In this document: piece after piece, positions 1-6,659 of the stretch
Position numbering within the stretch: position 1 is the stretch's first letter
Layout: the number at the start of each line of letters is the position of its first letter
From: Clostridia bacterium
GTDB taxonomy: Bacteria > Bacillota > Clostridia > Oscillospirales > CAG-382
Direction of reading: 5' to 3'
Length of the DNA: 11,117 nt
Assembly: GCA_017613815.1 (NCBI GenBank)
Contig: JAGADB010000081.1
Location: 1-11,117, forward strand
Notes under the pieces: model-generated
Database searches by the model: none
What the model was told of the DNA's origin: nothing
Seen by the model: only the letters and a program-made list of their open reading frames with translations
Made by a program: the position numbers and the translations under genes

Positions 1-547
1 CGGCACCGTTGTTTATGAGGGCGACCTTCGGGGAGGAAATCCCCATCACCTTTTCCATAAACAGACTGCCCATTATCGCAAACATGAGAAGATTTTCGGG
101 AGTGCAGTCGGTCTGCGCGCCCGCGTCGGCAAGCATGGTCGGCGAGCCGAGAGGGATTATCGCGCCGAGGGCGGCGCGGCGTATTCCTTTGATTCTGCGG
201 ATTTTAAGGGTTGCGCCCGTAAGCAGCGCGCCCGTGTTTCCGGCGCAGACTACGGCGTCGCCCGCACCGCTTTTGAGCAGGTCGAGAGAAACCGCCATGG
301 ATGAATTTGCCTTTTCCGGCTTCATTACGTCTCCCGGATGGTCTTCCATCGTGATATGAGGACCGCGCGCGTCGATTATTTCAAAATTTGAAATGTCAAG
401 AGAATTCTTTTTTGCCAAAGCTTCGAGAATATCCCTTTCACCGACTAAAATGACGTCGACGCCGTGTTTTTCTTTTCCGATGACAGCGCCTTTGAGTATT
501 TCTTCGGGAGCGTTGTCGCCGCTCATACAGTCAACGATAATTTTCAT
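1..547 (-). CDS. plsX: Phosphate acyltransferase PlsX, partial (C-terminus beyond left edge)
   Basis: PlsX converts acyl-ACP plus phosphate to acyl-phosphate, the acyl donor for PlsY in the first step of bacterial phospholipid synthesis; it is a peripheral membrane enzyme. The 182 visible residues were translated from the minus strand. They begin MKIIVDCMSGDNAP, matching the family's N-terminal MKI-x-D-x-MGGD-x-AP with Ser in place of one Gly. Later family blocks are EDHPGDVMKPEK (68-79), a CAGNTGALLTG segment (101-111), RIKGIRRAAL (118-127) and DAGAQTDCTPENLLMFA (141-157). The family is about 330 residues long, so roughly the last 45% lies outside the window. The gene follows topA by 57 bases, with a hairpin in the gap, and is probably cotranscribed. 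The ribosome-binding site is poor: AAGGA lies 13 bases before the ATG, and only GGAAA is closer. The start is still secure because the conserved N-terminus begins there. Confidence 0.95.
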   Translation of the reverse strand, partial: MKIIVDCMSGDNAPEEILKGAVIGKEKHGVDVILVGERDILEALAKKNSLDISNFEIIDARGPHITMEDHPGDVMKPEKANSSMAVSLDLLKSGAGDAVVCAGNTGALLTGATLKIRRIKGIRRAALGAIIPLGSPTMLADAGAQTDCTPENLLMFAIMGSLFMEKVMGISSPKVALINNGA

Positions 548-565
548 TTTCCGATATCTGTCCTT

Positions 566-585
566 GCGTCCGCAAAAGCGGACGC
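566..585 (-). other. Perfect 8-bp hairpin between topA and plsX
   Basis: GCGTCCGC and GCGGACGC flank a four-base loop (TTTT when read on the transcribed minus strand). It lies 20 bases after the topA stop and 18 bases before the plsX start. No U-run follows in either direction, so it does not look like an intrinsic terminator. It may be an mRNA processing or stability element, or may affect plsX translation, because the AAGGA motif starts directly at its 3' base. Its function is inferred. Confidence 0.6.
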
Positions 586-604
586 CCTTTCGTTATTTGA
601 GTGA

Positions 605-2875
605 TTACTGCTTGCTTTTTTTGTTTTTTTCGTTGTAAGAGCAGGTTTTGTTCATGCATACGAAAACGTTGTCCTTGCCGCGCTTCTGCAAAAGCATGCC
701 GCCGCAAACGGGGCACTTTTCGTTTGTGGGAACGTCGCAGGACGTGAACTTGCATTTCGGATATGACGAACAGCTGTAGAACGTCGTTCTGTTCTTTCCG
801 TGCCTTACGGCAAGGGGAGAGGAGCAAAGAGGACACTTTACGTCAAGCTCTTTTGTAATGGGCTTTGTGCCGTTGCACTTCGGATAAGAAGCGCAGGCGT
901 AGAACTGTCCGTATCTTCCTCGGCGTATTACCATGGGACCGCCGCAGACGTCGCACTTGACGTTTTCGGGCGCGGGAGCCGCCTCCGAAACCTTGGTGCC
1001 CGAAGCGACGGGATTTCCGTTCTTGTCAAGCGTTTTGGTGTTTCTGCACGCCGGGTAATTGGGGCATGCGGCGAATTTTCCGAATCTTCCGCTCTTTATA
1101 ACCATCTTGCTTCCGCATTTTTCGCAGATTATGTCTGTTTCCACAACGGGAAGCCTGTAATTTTCGCGGTTGATGTTCTTCTGCGCGTCGGAAAGCTCTT
1201 TTTCAAAATCGTTATAAAAGCTTGTGAGTACCGAAAGCATGTCTTTCTTGCCGCTTTCTATGTCGTCAAGGAAGTTTTCCATGTTCGCGGTGAAATCGTA
1301 GTCGACAATCTCCTTGAAGTTGTCGCACATAAGCTTTGTCGTAACTTCTCCCAAAGAAGTGGGGGCGAGGGTTTTCGCGTCGCGCTCGACGTAGCCCCTC
1401 TGAATAATCGTCGTAATCGTAGGAGCAAAGGTGCTCGGCCTGCCGATGCCTTTTTCTTCAAGCGCCTTAATCAGCGTGCCTTCCGAAAATCTTGCCGGCG
1501 GCTGCGTAAAGTGCTGAGCGGGAATGATTTCAACGCATTCAAGCACTTCTCCGTGTTTTACCGCGGGGAGAATGTTGTCCTTTTCGCTGTCGTCTTCCGG
1601 CTTTTCCTCCGACTTGTAGTCGTAGAGCGCCATGTAGCCGTTGAACTTGACGGTGTAGCCCGAACTTCTGAACGGAACGCCGCTGCATTCGGTGTCAATG
1701 GTTACCGTGTCTAAAACGGCGGACGCCATCTGGCTTGCAAGAAATCTGTCCCAGATGAGGCTGTATAACTTGTATTGGTCTTGCGAAAGGAACTGCTTTA
1801 TGTCCTTGGGCGGATAGTTCATATAAGAGGGACGGATAGCTTCGTGAGCGTCCTGCGCCCCGTTTTTGGACTTGTAGAATCTGCGCTTTTCGGGGTAGTA
1901 TTCCGCACCGTAAACAGACTTGATGTACTGCTCGGCGCTGTCAAGCGCAACTGTGGATACGTGGAGCGAGTCGGTACGCATGTAGGTTATGATACCGTGC
2001 GTGCCGTGCGGACCGAGGGAGATGCCTTCGTATAACTCCTGAGCCGTCTTCATGGTCTTTGAAGACGAGAATCCGAGACGCCTGTACGCCTCCTGCTGAA
2101 GCGTCGACGTGATGAACGGCGGCTGGGGATTCTTGTACCTTTCCGAACGCTTCACGTCGGTTACGGTAAAGCTTCTGCCCTTTATTTTTTCGAGTATAGC
2201 GTCGGCCTTCGACTTGTCGGAGAGCTCGAGCTTGTTTTTGGAATAGGCGTATGACGCCTTGAATTTCTTGCCGTCGGGCGTTTTCAAAACGGCGTCGACA
2301 GTCCAGTATTCATCCGCCTTGAAAGCGCGGATCTCGTTTTCGCGGTCAACGATAAGACGCGTCGCGACCGACTGCACACGGCCGGCGGAAAGACCGCTCT
2401 TTATCTTTTTCCAGAGAATAGGGCTTAGCTGATAGCCGACAATTCTGTCTAAAATTCTGCGCGTCTGCTGCGCGTCGACAAGGTCCATGTTGAGAGTCGT
2501 CGGATTTTTAACGGCGCTCTGCACGGCGTTTTCGGTAACCTCGTTGAACCTTATGCGCTTGGTTTTGCTCTCGTCGAGCTCAAGCACCTGCGTAAGATGC
2601 CATGAAATCGCCTCGCCCTCGCGGTCGGGGTCGGTTGCGAGATAAACCGTGTCGGCCTTTTTGGCTTCGGCTTTGAGGTTTTTGATGAGCTCGCCCTTTC
2701 CCCGGATATTGATGTATTTCGGGGCAAAGCCGTGTTCGATGTCAATTCCCAGAGCGCTTTTCGGAAGGTCCCGTACGTGTCCCTGAGAAGCGATTACCTT
2801 GAAATTTTTGCCGAGATAACCCTTTACTGCCTTGATTTTGTTTGGAGATTCGAGAATAACAAGTTTATTAGCCAC
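605..2875 (-). CDS. topA: DNA topoisomerase I (type IA)
   Basis: This 756-residue type IA topoisomerase relaxes negative supercoils through a transient 5'-phosphotyrosyl DNA link. The Toprim domain spans about residues 1-115, with the catalytic Glu9 and the TDPDREGE metal-binding motif (81-88). The SAGRVQSVATRLIVDRE block is at 163-179, and the active-site tyrosine is Tyr298 in GIITYMRTDS. The EKGIGRPSTFAPT block follows at 474-486. The C-terminus carries four zinc ribbons, with Cys sets near 584/587/604/610, 641/644/661/667, 681/684/702/708 and 721/724/740/745. These ribbons typically bind single-stranded DNA in this family. The start is GTG, fixed by a strong AGGAGG seven bases upstream and by the canonical beginning KLVILESPNK. 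The gene lies 36 bases after the dprA frame, matching the common dprA-topA pairing. A lysine-rich tail ends the protein at TAA. It appears intact. Confidence 0.98.
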   Translation of the reverse strand: MANKLVILESPNKIKAVKGYLGKNFKVIASQGHVRDLPKSALGIDIEHGFAPKYINIRGKGELIKNLKAEAKKADTVYLATDPDREGEAISWHLTQVLELDESKTKRIRFNEVTENAVQSAVKNPTTLNMDLVDAQQTRRILDRIVGYQLSPILWKKIKSGLSAGRVQSVATRLIVDRENEIRAFKADEYWTVDAVLKTPDGKKFKASYAYSKNKLELSDKSKADAILEKIKGRSFTVTDVKRSERYKNPQPPFITSTLQQEAYRRLGFSSSKTMKTAQELYEGISLGPHGTHGIITYMRTDSLHVSTVALDSAEQYIKSVYGAEYYPEKRRFYKSKNGAQDAHEAIRPSYMNYPPKDIKQFLSQDQYKLYSLIWDRFLASQMASAVLDTVTIDTECSGVPFRSSGYTVKFNGYMALYDYKSEEKPEDDSEKDNILPAVKHGEVLECVEIIPAQHFTQPPARFSEGTLIKALEEKGIGRPSTFAPTITTIIQRGYVERDAKTLAPTSLGEVTTKLMCDNFKEIVDYDFTANMENFLDDIESGKKDMLSVLTSFYNDFEKELSDAQKNINRENYRLPVVETDIICEKCGSKMVIKSGRFGKFAACPNYPACRNTKTLDKNGNPVASGTKVSEAAPAPENVKCDVCGGPMVIRRGRYGQFYACASYPKCNGTKPITKELDVKCPLCSSPLAVRHGKNRTTFYSCSSYPKCKFTSCDVPTNEKCPVCGGMLLQKRGKDNVFVCMNKTCSYNEKNKKSKQ

Positions 2876-2882
2876 TGAGCTT

Positions 2883-2888
2883 CCTCCT
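2883..2888 (-). promoter_or_regulatory. Shine-Dalgarno site for topA (AGGAGG)
   Basis: Read on the minus strand, AGGAGG lies seven bases before a GTG codon. This fixes GTG at 2873-2875 as the topA start; no in-frame ATG upstream competes. Confidence 0.85.
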
Positions 2889-2911
2889 GAATATATATAA
2901 AAATTTTTTTC

Positions 2912-4237
2912 TTAACCTAATCTGCGGTAATTGCCGCCGGGCAGCATTTCTATAAGCCCGTATACTTCAAGCAAGGTGAGAGACGACAGCGCGTCGTCGA
3001 CTTTTATGCCCTTTTCGGCGATTTCGTCGGCGCTTAGTATCTCTTTTTGCTCAAACATGTCGTAAATCGCCTTTTCCTGCGCCGAAAGCGCGGATACGTT
3101 CGGATTTTCCGCCTTCGGAGCGGGAGCTTTCGCGGCTTCCTCCTCGTATTGAGGTAAAGCCTGCGGAATTTCGTCTTTTTGCGGCTCTTTTTTGGCTTCC
3201 GCGCGTTTTTTCGCCCTTGCGGGCTTTTCGAGCACCCTGTTTTGCTCGTTTTCCTTGTCGGGAACGAGAATGTTGTCGAGAAAAGCGTTTTCCACGGCCT
3301 TTTTGATGAGCTTTTCGGGAACACCGACCTTTCTGTCAACGTTTATCCTGTGCGGAAACATCAAAGAATATTCCGAAACGATGTCCTCCGCCTCCGTGAA
3401 TACTATCGCGCCCGATTTTATGAGCCCGAGAGGCCCCGCGTATAAAGAATTGTCGACGGCGCCGGGAAGAGCGAAAATCTGCCTGCCCTGATAAAGAGCG
3501 TGGTCCGCCGTGATGAGCGCGCCGCTCTTTTCGTTCGCCTCAAATATGACGGTTGCAACGCCGAGACCGCTGATAACCCTGTTCCTTATCGGAAAGTTCG
3601 TGCCTTCGGGGCGGGTAAACGGGGCGAATTCCGAGAGAATAAGCCCACGCGCCGAAAGTCAGAAAAATAAATCCTTGTTCTGCCACGGGTATATTCTGTC
3701 AATGCCGCAGCCGAGAACGCCTATGTTGTACGCGTCCGCATCGAGCGCACCCCTCGTGCACGCCGAATCAATGCCGACCGCAAGTCCCGTAACTATAACC
3801 GCGCCGTAGCTTGCCGCCTTGTAGGCGGTGGCGTACGCCTGACGGTATCCGCGCTCGGAACACGAGCGCGTTCCGACCATCGCCATGACGGGATAGTCGT
3901 CGAGATACTCAACCCTGCCTCTGTAATAAAGTAACGCGGGCGGATTTTCTATCTTCTTCAACCTCTGCGGGTAGTAGGGATTGTCGTAGCATAAAAGCCC
4001 GATGTGGTCCTTGCGGCAGTAAGCGAGATACTCGTTTGCAAGGTCAAGGTCCTTGTTTTCGAGCCTTTTCGCGTCCTTTTCCGAAACTCCGGCGGCAATA
4101 TACGCTTCCGCGTCCGCACCGAAAAGGTCCCCGATGCTTTCGAAATATTCGAGCAGAATTTTCGCCGACGGATTTCCGGGATGCAGCACCGAACTCAGCC
4201 ATATATAGTATAAATCGTGTAAGTTTTCAAATTCCAT
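2912..4237 (-). pseudogene. dprA: DNA-processing protein DprA, interrupted by one in-frame TGA
   Basis: DprA binds single-stranded DNA entering during transformation and loads RecA. The frame is open for 441 codon positions except TGA at codon 193. The 192 residues before it hold an N-terminal helical region, ENPPALLYYRG (97-107), the Rossmann-fold start MAMVGTRSCSERG (118-130), TGLAVGIDSACTRGAL (150-165) and GVLGCGIDRIYPWQNKDL (173-190). After the TGA, in the same frame, come LSARGLILSEFAPFTRP, NFPIRNRVISGL, SGALITADHA and FALPGAV, then a Lys/Ala/Glu/Pro-rich linker and a winged-helix-like C-terminus (about 380-441). The fold is therefore cut in half. The ATG has AAAGGG seven bases upstream and lies 20 bases after the upstream methyltransferase. 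No indel is seen. The next possible start after the TGA is TTG at 3362-3364, too late to restore the fold. Alternatives are a sequencing error, readthrough or recoding. The family call is firm; the pseudogene status is not. Confidence 0.8.
3659..3661 (-). other. In-frame TGA within dprA
   Basis: On the minus strand the codons read GAT TTA TTT TTC TGA CTT TCG GCG. From recalled sequences, Bacillus and Streptococcus DprA have a variable residue here (Lys, Tyr), between the conserved NxxL and the LxLSE strand, and the segment aligns without a gap. CGA or AGA (Arg) or TGG (Trp) would become TGA by one substitution. The base after the stop is C, a context associated with weaker UGA termination in several bacteria. 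Confidence 0.9.
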
Positions 4238-4257
4238 TTTTTAAGCCCTTTAAAAAA

Positions 4258-5073
4258 TTATTTGCGCATAAGAGACGTTTTTTTCATTTCCCACATTATA
4301 ACCGCGGCGGCGGAGGCGGCGTTGAGACTTTCGGCACCTTGGTTCATCGGAATAAAAATTTGTCCGCTGCAAAGGGCTTTCGCACCTTCGCTTACTCCGT
4401 GCCCCTCGTTTCCTATAATGAAACTGTCGCTTTGGGAGAAGGTGATTTCTCCGAGCGTCATACCGCTTCTGTCCGCATCGGCGCAGTAAACGTTTTTGCC
4501 GAGGGAAATTATTTCTTTTACCGCGTCTTGCGCGGACGGTACAAAATACGGCTTTATCTTGAAAAGACTTCCCATCGCGGCGCGCACGCATTTGCCTCCG
4601 TAAAGGTCGGCGCAGCCGGGAGTGAAAATGACGTTTTCAAAACCGAAGGAATAACAGCTTCGCAGAATCGCGCCGACGTTTAAGGGATTCTGTATCTCGT
4701 CGAAAATTATAAAACCGCTCTCCGACGACTTTTTGAAATCCCCGCTGTCCAAAGAAAGCTTTTTCGGCATACGCGCACAGACGAAAACACCCTGCGGCGA
4801 CTTTTCGGAAGAGAGCTTGTCGTAAACGCTGTCGGAGACGAGATAAAACGACGCGCCTTTTGCTTTTTCAAGCGTTTTTCCGTATGCGTCAAGCGCCTTT
4901 TGAGTAAATAAAACCTTTTCTATCTCAATGCCCGATAAAACCGCTTCTTCAAAGAGCTTTACGCCCTCGAACGCAAAGAGCGAAAGGGAGTCTCTGCGCT
5001 TCTTGTCGGTTTCCAGCGCGGAAAGTTCGGTTATTATTTCGTTTTTTCTTGAAGAAATTTCGGTGAAAACCAT
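4258..5073 (-). CDS. SpoU/TrmH-family RNA 2'-O-methyltransferase (RlmB-like)
   Basis: This 271-residue protein is a SPOUT-class enzyme that transfers a methyl group from SAM to a ribose 2'-OH of rRNA or tRNA. Residues 1-105 resemble the small RNA-binding substrate domain found before the catalytic domain in RlmB/TsnR-type enzymes. The catalytic knot carries the three SpoU motifs: NPLNVGAILRSC (129-140, with the conserved Asn and Arg138), IIGNEGHGVS (219-228) and IPMNQGAESLNAASAAAVIMWE (241-262). I chose ATG at 5071-5073 because GGAGG lies four bases upstream; a frame-compatible TTG at 5101-5103 has no such site and would add ten uncharacteristic residues. It is the first gene of the leftward operon with dprA and topA, a common Firmicutes neighbourhood. 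The exact target nucleotide cannot be told from sequence, so no gene symbol is given. Confidence 0.92.
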   Translation of the reverse strand: MVFTEISSRKNEIITELSALETDKKRRDSLSLFAFEGVKLFEEAVLSGIEIEKVLFTQKALDAYGKTLEKAKGASFYLVSDSVYDKLSSEKSPQGVFVCARMPKKLSLDSGDFKKSSESGFIIFDEIQNPLNVGAILRSCYSFGFENVIFTPGCADLYGGKCVRAAMGSLFKIKPYFVPSAQDAVKEIISLGKNVYCADADRSGMTLGEITFSQSDSFIIGNEGHGVSEGAKALCSGQIFIPMNQGAESLNAASAAAVIMWEMKKTSLMRK

Positions 5074-5077
5074 AAAA

Positions 5078-5082
5078 CCTCC
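5078..5082 (-). promoter_or_regulatory. Shine-Dalgarno site for the SpoU methyltransferase (GGAGG)
   Basis: GGAGG on the minus strand sits four bases before ATG 5071-5073. It supports that start over the upstream TTG. Confidence 0.75.
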
Positions 5083-5124
5083 GCTCAAAAGCACGTTTTG
5101 CAAACAAAATTATACAAATATCAT

Positions 5125-5151
5125 TTTATACCATTTTATAAATATTTTCAA
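5125..5151 (-). promoter_or_regulatory. Candidate sigma-70-type promoter for the methyltransferase-dprA-topA-plsX operon
   Basis: On the minus strand, TTGAAA (5146-5151) is followed after 15 bases by TGG-TATAAA (-10 at 5125-5130), an extended -10 form that tolerates a weak or short-spaced -35. A perfect TATAAT at 5109-5114 is an alternative -10 but has no good -35. Either would place the transcript start a few tens of bases before the GGAGG site. Confidence 0.5.
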
Positions 5152-5160
5152 TAATTATAT

Positions 5161-5189
5161 ATTAACAATATCCGTTCTGCATTAACAAT
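5161..5189 (+). repeat. Two ATTAACAAT direct repeats 20 bp apart
   Basis: ATTAACAAT occurs at 5161-5169 and 5181-5189, exactly 20 bp apart (about two helical turns). A third copy, GTTAACAAT, is at 5306-5314, and an inverted near-copy (ATTAACATA) lies at 5211-5219. The copies at 5162 and 5307 share 11 bases (TTAACAATATC). These could be regulator-binding sites, but the AT-rich background makes chance occurrence plausible. Confidence 0.35.
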
Positions 5190-5331
5190 CGGTAAATGAA
5201 ATGTGTCCGATATGTTAATTTAAAATTTGCGCAAAAATCCGCGGCGTCATCGTCAATATATTAATGAATAAAAAAACGCAAATCGAAAAAATCAAAAATG
5301 AGATAGTTAACAATATCGTAACAATAAAAAG

Positions 5332-5360
5332 CCGACAATATGATAAGATATTCATATATT
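5332..5360 (+). promoter_or_regulatory. Candidate promoter for ispD-ispF operon
   Basis: CCGACA at 5332-5337 (four of six matches to TTGACA) is followed after 17 bases by TATATT at 5355-5360 (five of six matches to TATAAT). The predicted transcript would begin near 5367, just before the GGTGAG site. This would exclude the more upstream ATG at 5340 as a start. Confidence 0.4.
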
Positions 5361-5381
5361 GAAGATGAAAGCGGTGAGACA

Positions 5382-6149
5382 ATGCAAGTCTTGTGGAATA
5401 ATAAATATGCCCTTATAAAAAAGCCGAAACCGATTTTCACCGTGCTGCTTGCGGCGGCGGGAAGCGGAACGAGGCTCGGAAACGTGTATAAGCCGCTACT
5501 TGAAATAGAGAATAAGGAAATGATAGCGTACTCCCTCGAGGCGTTTGAAAAGAGCGGATTTGTAAAGCAGATAGTCGTAAGCGCCCCGGACGAGAGAAAA
5601 GAAGAGATTTGCGCTTTAGCCGAAAAATACGGCATAAGTAAACTCAAATGCGTAGCGTCGGGCGGAAAGACGAGGACCGAATCGGTAACGAACGCCTTTC
5701 GCGCGGCGTTCGGTAAAAAAGAGGATATAACGCCGTTTTTGGCGGTTCACGACGCGGCGCGCCCCATGATAACCGAAAAGATAATAAACGACGTGTTCTT
5801 CGCCTGCACAAAATACGGCGGAGCGGTCGCCGCAACGAAGGTCAGAGACGCAATAAAGAAAACGGGCGTGGACGGAGTCGTAACCGAGGAACTCGACAGG
5901 AACGGACTGTGGCAGATGCAGACTCCGCAGGCGTTTGATACCGACATATTCCATACGGCTTTAGTTAAGGTGAAGCAGAGCGGAAATATGAGCGCCGTCG
6001 ACGACGCGTCGCTCGTTCTCGACGCGGGATTCAAGGTGATGTGCGTCGAAAGCGGCTTTGCAAATATTAAGGTTACTTATCCCGAAGACGTAAAGATCGC
6101 GGAAGCGATAATAAAAAACCGAAAGTCAGAAAAGGAGAAAACGGAATGA
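5382..6149 (+). CDS. ispD: 2-C-methyl-D-erythritol 4-phosphate cytidylyltransferase IspD
   Basis: IspD joins CTP to 2-C-methyl-D-erythritol 4-phosphate in the MEP pathway to isoprenoid precursors. With the chosen start the protein has 255 residues. The nucleotide-binding loop LLAAAGSGTRLG (22-33) contains Arg31, followed by Lys37 in KPLLEI. Further family blocks are SGGKTRTESV (93-102), VHDAARP (122-128), ATKVRDAIKKT (151-161), LWQMQTPQAF (176-185), AVDDAS (205-210) and IKVTYPED (229-236). I chose ATG 5382 because GGTGAG at 5373-5378 provides a ribosome-binding site. ATG 5340 in the same frame has none, overlaps a candidate -10 element and would add 14 unusual residues. Even so, the N-terminus is about 15 residues longer than in many IspDs. 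The gene ends in TGA followed at once by in-frame TAA, and overlaps ispF by four bases (ATGA), which implies translational coupling. Confidence 0.95.
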   Translation: MQVLWNNKYALIKKPKPIFTVLLAAAGSGTRLGNVYKPLLEIENKEMIAYSLEAFEKSGFVKQIVVSAPDERKEEICALAEKYGISKLKCVASGGKTRTESVTNAFRAAFGKKEDITPFLAVHDAARPMITEKIINDVFFACTKYGGAVAATKVRDAIKKTGVDGVVTEELDRNGLWQMQTPQAFDTDIFHTALVKVKQSGNMSAVDDASLVLDAGFKVMCVESGFANIKVTYPEDVKIAEAIIKNRKSEKEKTE

Positions 6150-6628
6150 TAAGCTTCAGAGTAGGGCACGGATACGACGTTCATAAACTCAAAGAAGGCA
6201 GAAAACTCATACTCGGCGGCGTCGAAATAGAGCATAAACTCGGACTCGACGGACATTCCGACGCCGACGTTTTAGTTCACGCACTCATGGACGCAATGCT
6301 CGGCGGCGCGGGCCTTTGCGACATAGGAACGCATTTTCCCGATACCGACGAAAAGTATAAGGGCATTTCAAGCATGAAGCTTCTGCTGTGCGTAAAGGAA
6401 AAAATCAAAGAAAAGGGCTATAAACTTTCAAACGCCGATATAACCGTCGTTGCGCAGGAGCCGAAGCTCGCGCCGTATATCGGAAAAATGAGAAAAAATA
6501 TCGCGGTATCTCTTGAAGTACCGGAAGACGCGGTAAATATCAAGGCGACGACAGAGGAAAAGCTCGGCTTTACCGGAAGAAAAGAAGGTATTGCCGCGCA
6601 CGCCGTTGTACTTCTTGAAAAGGAATAA
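6146..6628 (+). CDS. ispF: 2-C-methyl-D-erythritol 2,4-cyclodiphosphate synthase IspF
   Basis: IspF cyclises CDP-methylerythritol 2-phosphate, releasing CMP, in the MEP pathway; the enzyme is normally a homotrimer with a divalent metal in each active site. The 160-residue length is typical. The metal ligands fit Asp11 and His13 in GHGYDVH (7-13) and His45 in LDGHSDADVLVHALMDAMLGG (34-54). GTHFPDTD is at 61-68, and the cytidine-side motif TTEEKLGFTGR is at 135-145. The start ATG overlaps the ispD stop by four bases. IspD and IspF are separate proteins here, not fused as in some bacteria. IspE, the enzyme between them in the pathway, is not in the window. The gene ends in TAA, 31 bases before the membrane-protein gene. 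Confidence 0.97.
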   Translation: MISFRVGHGYDVHKLKEGRKLILGGVEIEHKLGLDGHSDADVLVHALMDAMLGGAGLCDIGTHFPDTDEKYKGISSMKLLLCVKEKIKEKGYKLSNADITVVAQEPKLAPYIGKMRKNIAVSLEVPEDAVNIKATTEEKLGFTGRKEGIAAHAVVLLEKE

Positions 6629-6659
6629 ATTTTTGATTTTTGAAAGGGGAGAGGGCACA

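Larger units (their letters stand above)
5074..5381. other. AT-rich divergent intergenic region
   Basis: This 308-base stretch separates two divergent operons and is much richer in A/T than the flanking genes. It holds candidate promoters for both directions (listed separately) and three direct copies of TTAACAAT plus one inverted near-copy. It also has a 10-bp palindrome TTTGCGCAAA at 5226-5235. I see no convincing small gene, tRNA or riboswitch in it. Confidence 0.7.

Noticed and set aside
566..585. Hairpin as a topA intrinsic terminator
   Set aside because: No T-run follows the stem on the transcribed strand, and plsX follows closely, so readthrough is more likely.
800..1714. 304-codon open frame on the plus strand opposite topA
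   Set aside because: It is antisense to strongly conserved topA sequence, resembles no family, and lacks a convincing ribosome-binding site; it is a by-product of topA codon use.
3659..3661. Selenocysteine insertion at the dprA TGA
   Set aside because: The aligned DprA position is not a catalytic Cys or Sec site, and no clear bacterial SECIS-type hairpin was seen just after the TGA.
3364..3661. Frameshift in dprA between the two fragments
   Set aside because: Both fragments lie in the same frame (the starts at 4237 and 3364 differ by 873, a multiple of three), and the conserved motifs continue in that frame directly after the TGA.
5340..5381. Upstream ATG as the ispD start
   Set aside because: No Shine-Dalgarno site precedes it, it overlaps a candidate -10 element, and the added residues are not typical of IspD.
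5261..5647. 128-codon minus-strand frame crossing the intergenic region and the ispD start
   Set aside because: It is antisense to the conserved ispD N-terminus and has a hydrophobic, low-complexity translation with no recognisable domain.
6591..6659. Upstream start of the membrane protein inside ispF
   Set aside because: It would overlap the conserved end of ispF and lacks a ribosome-binding site, whereas GTG 6660 has a strong one.
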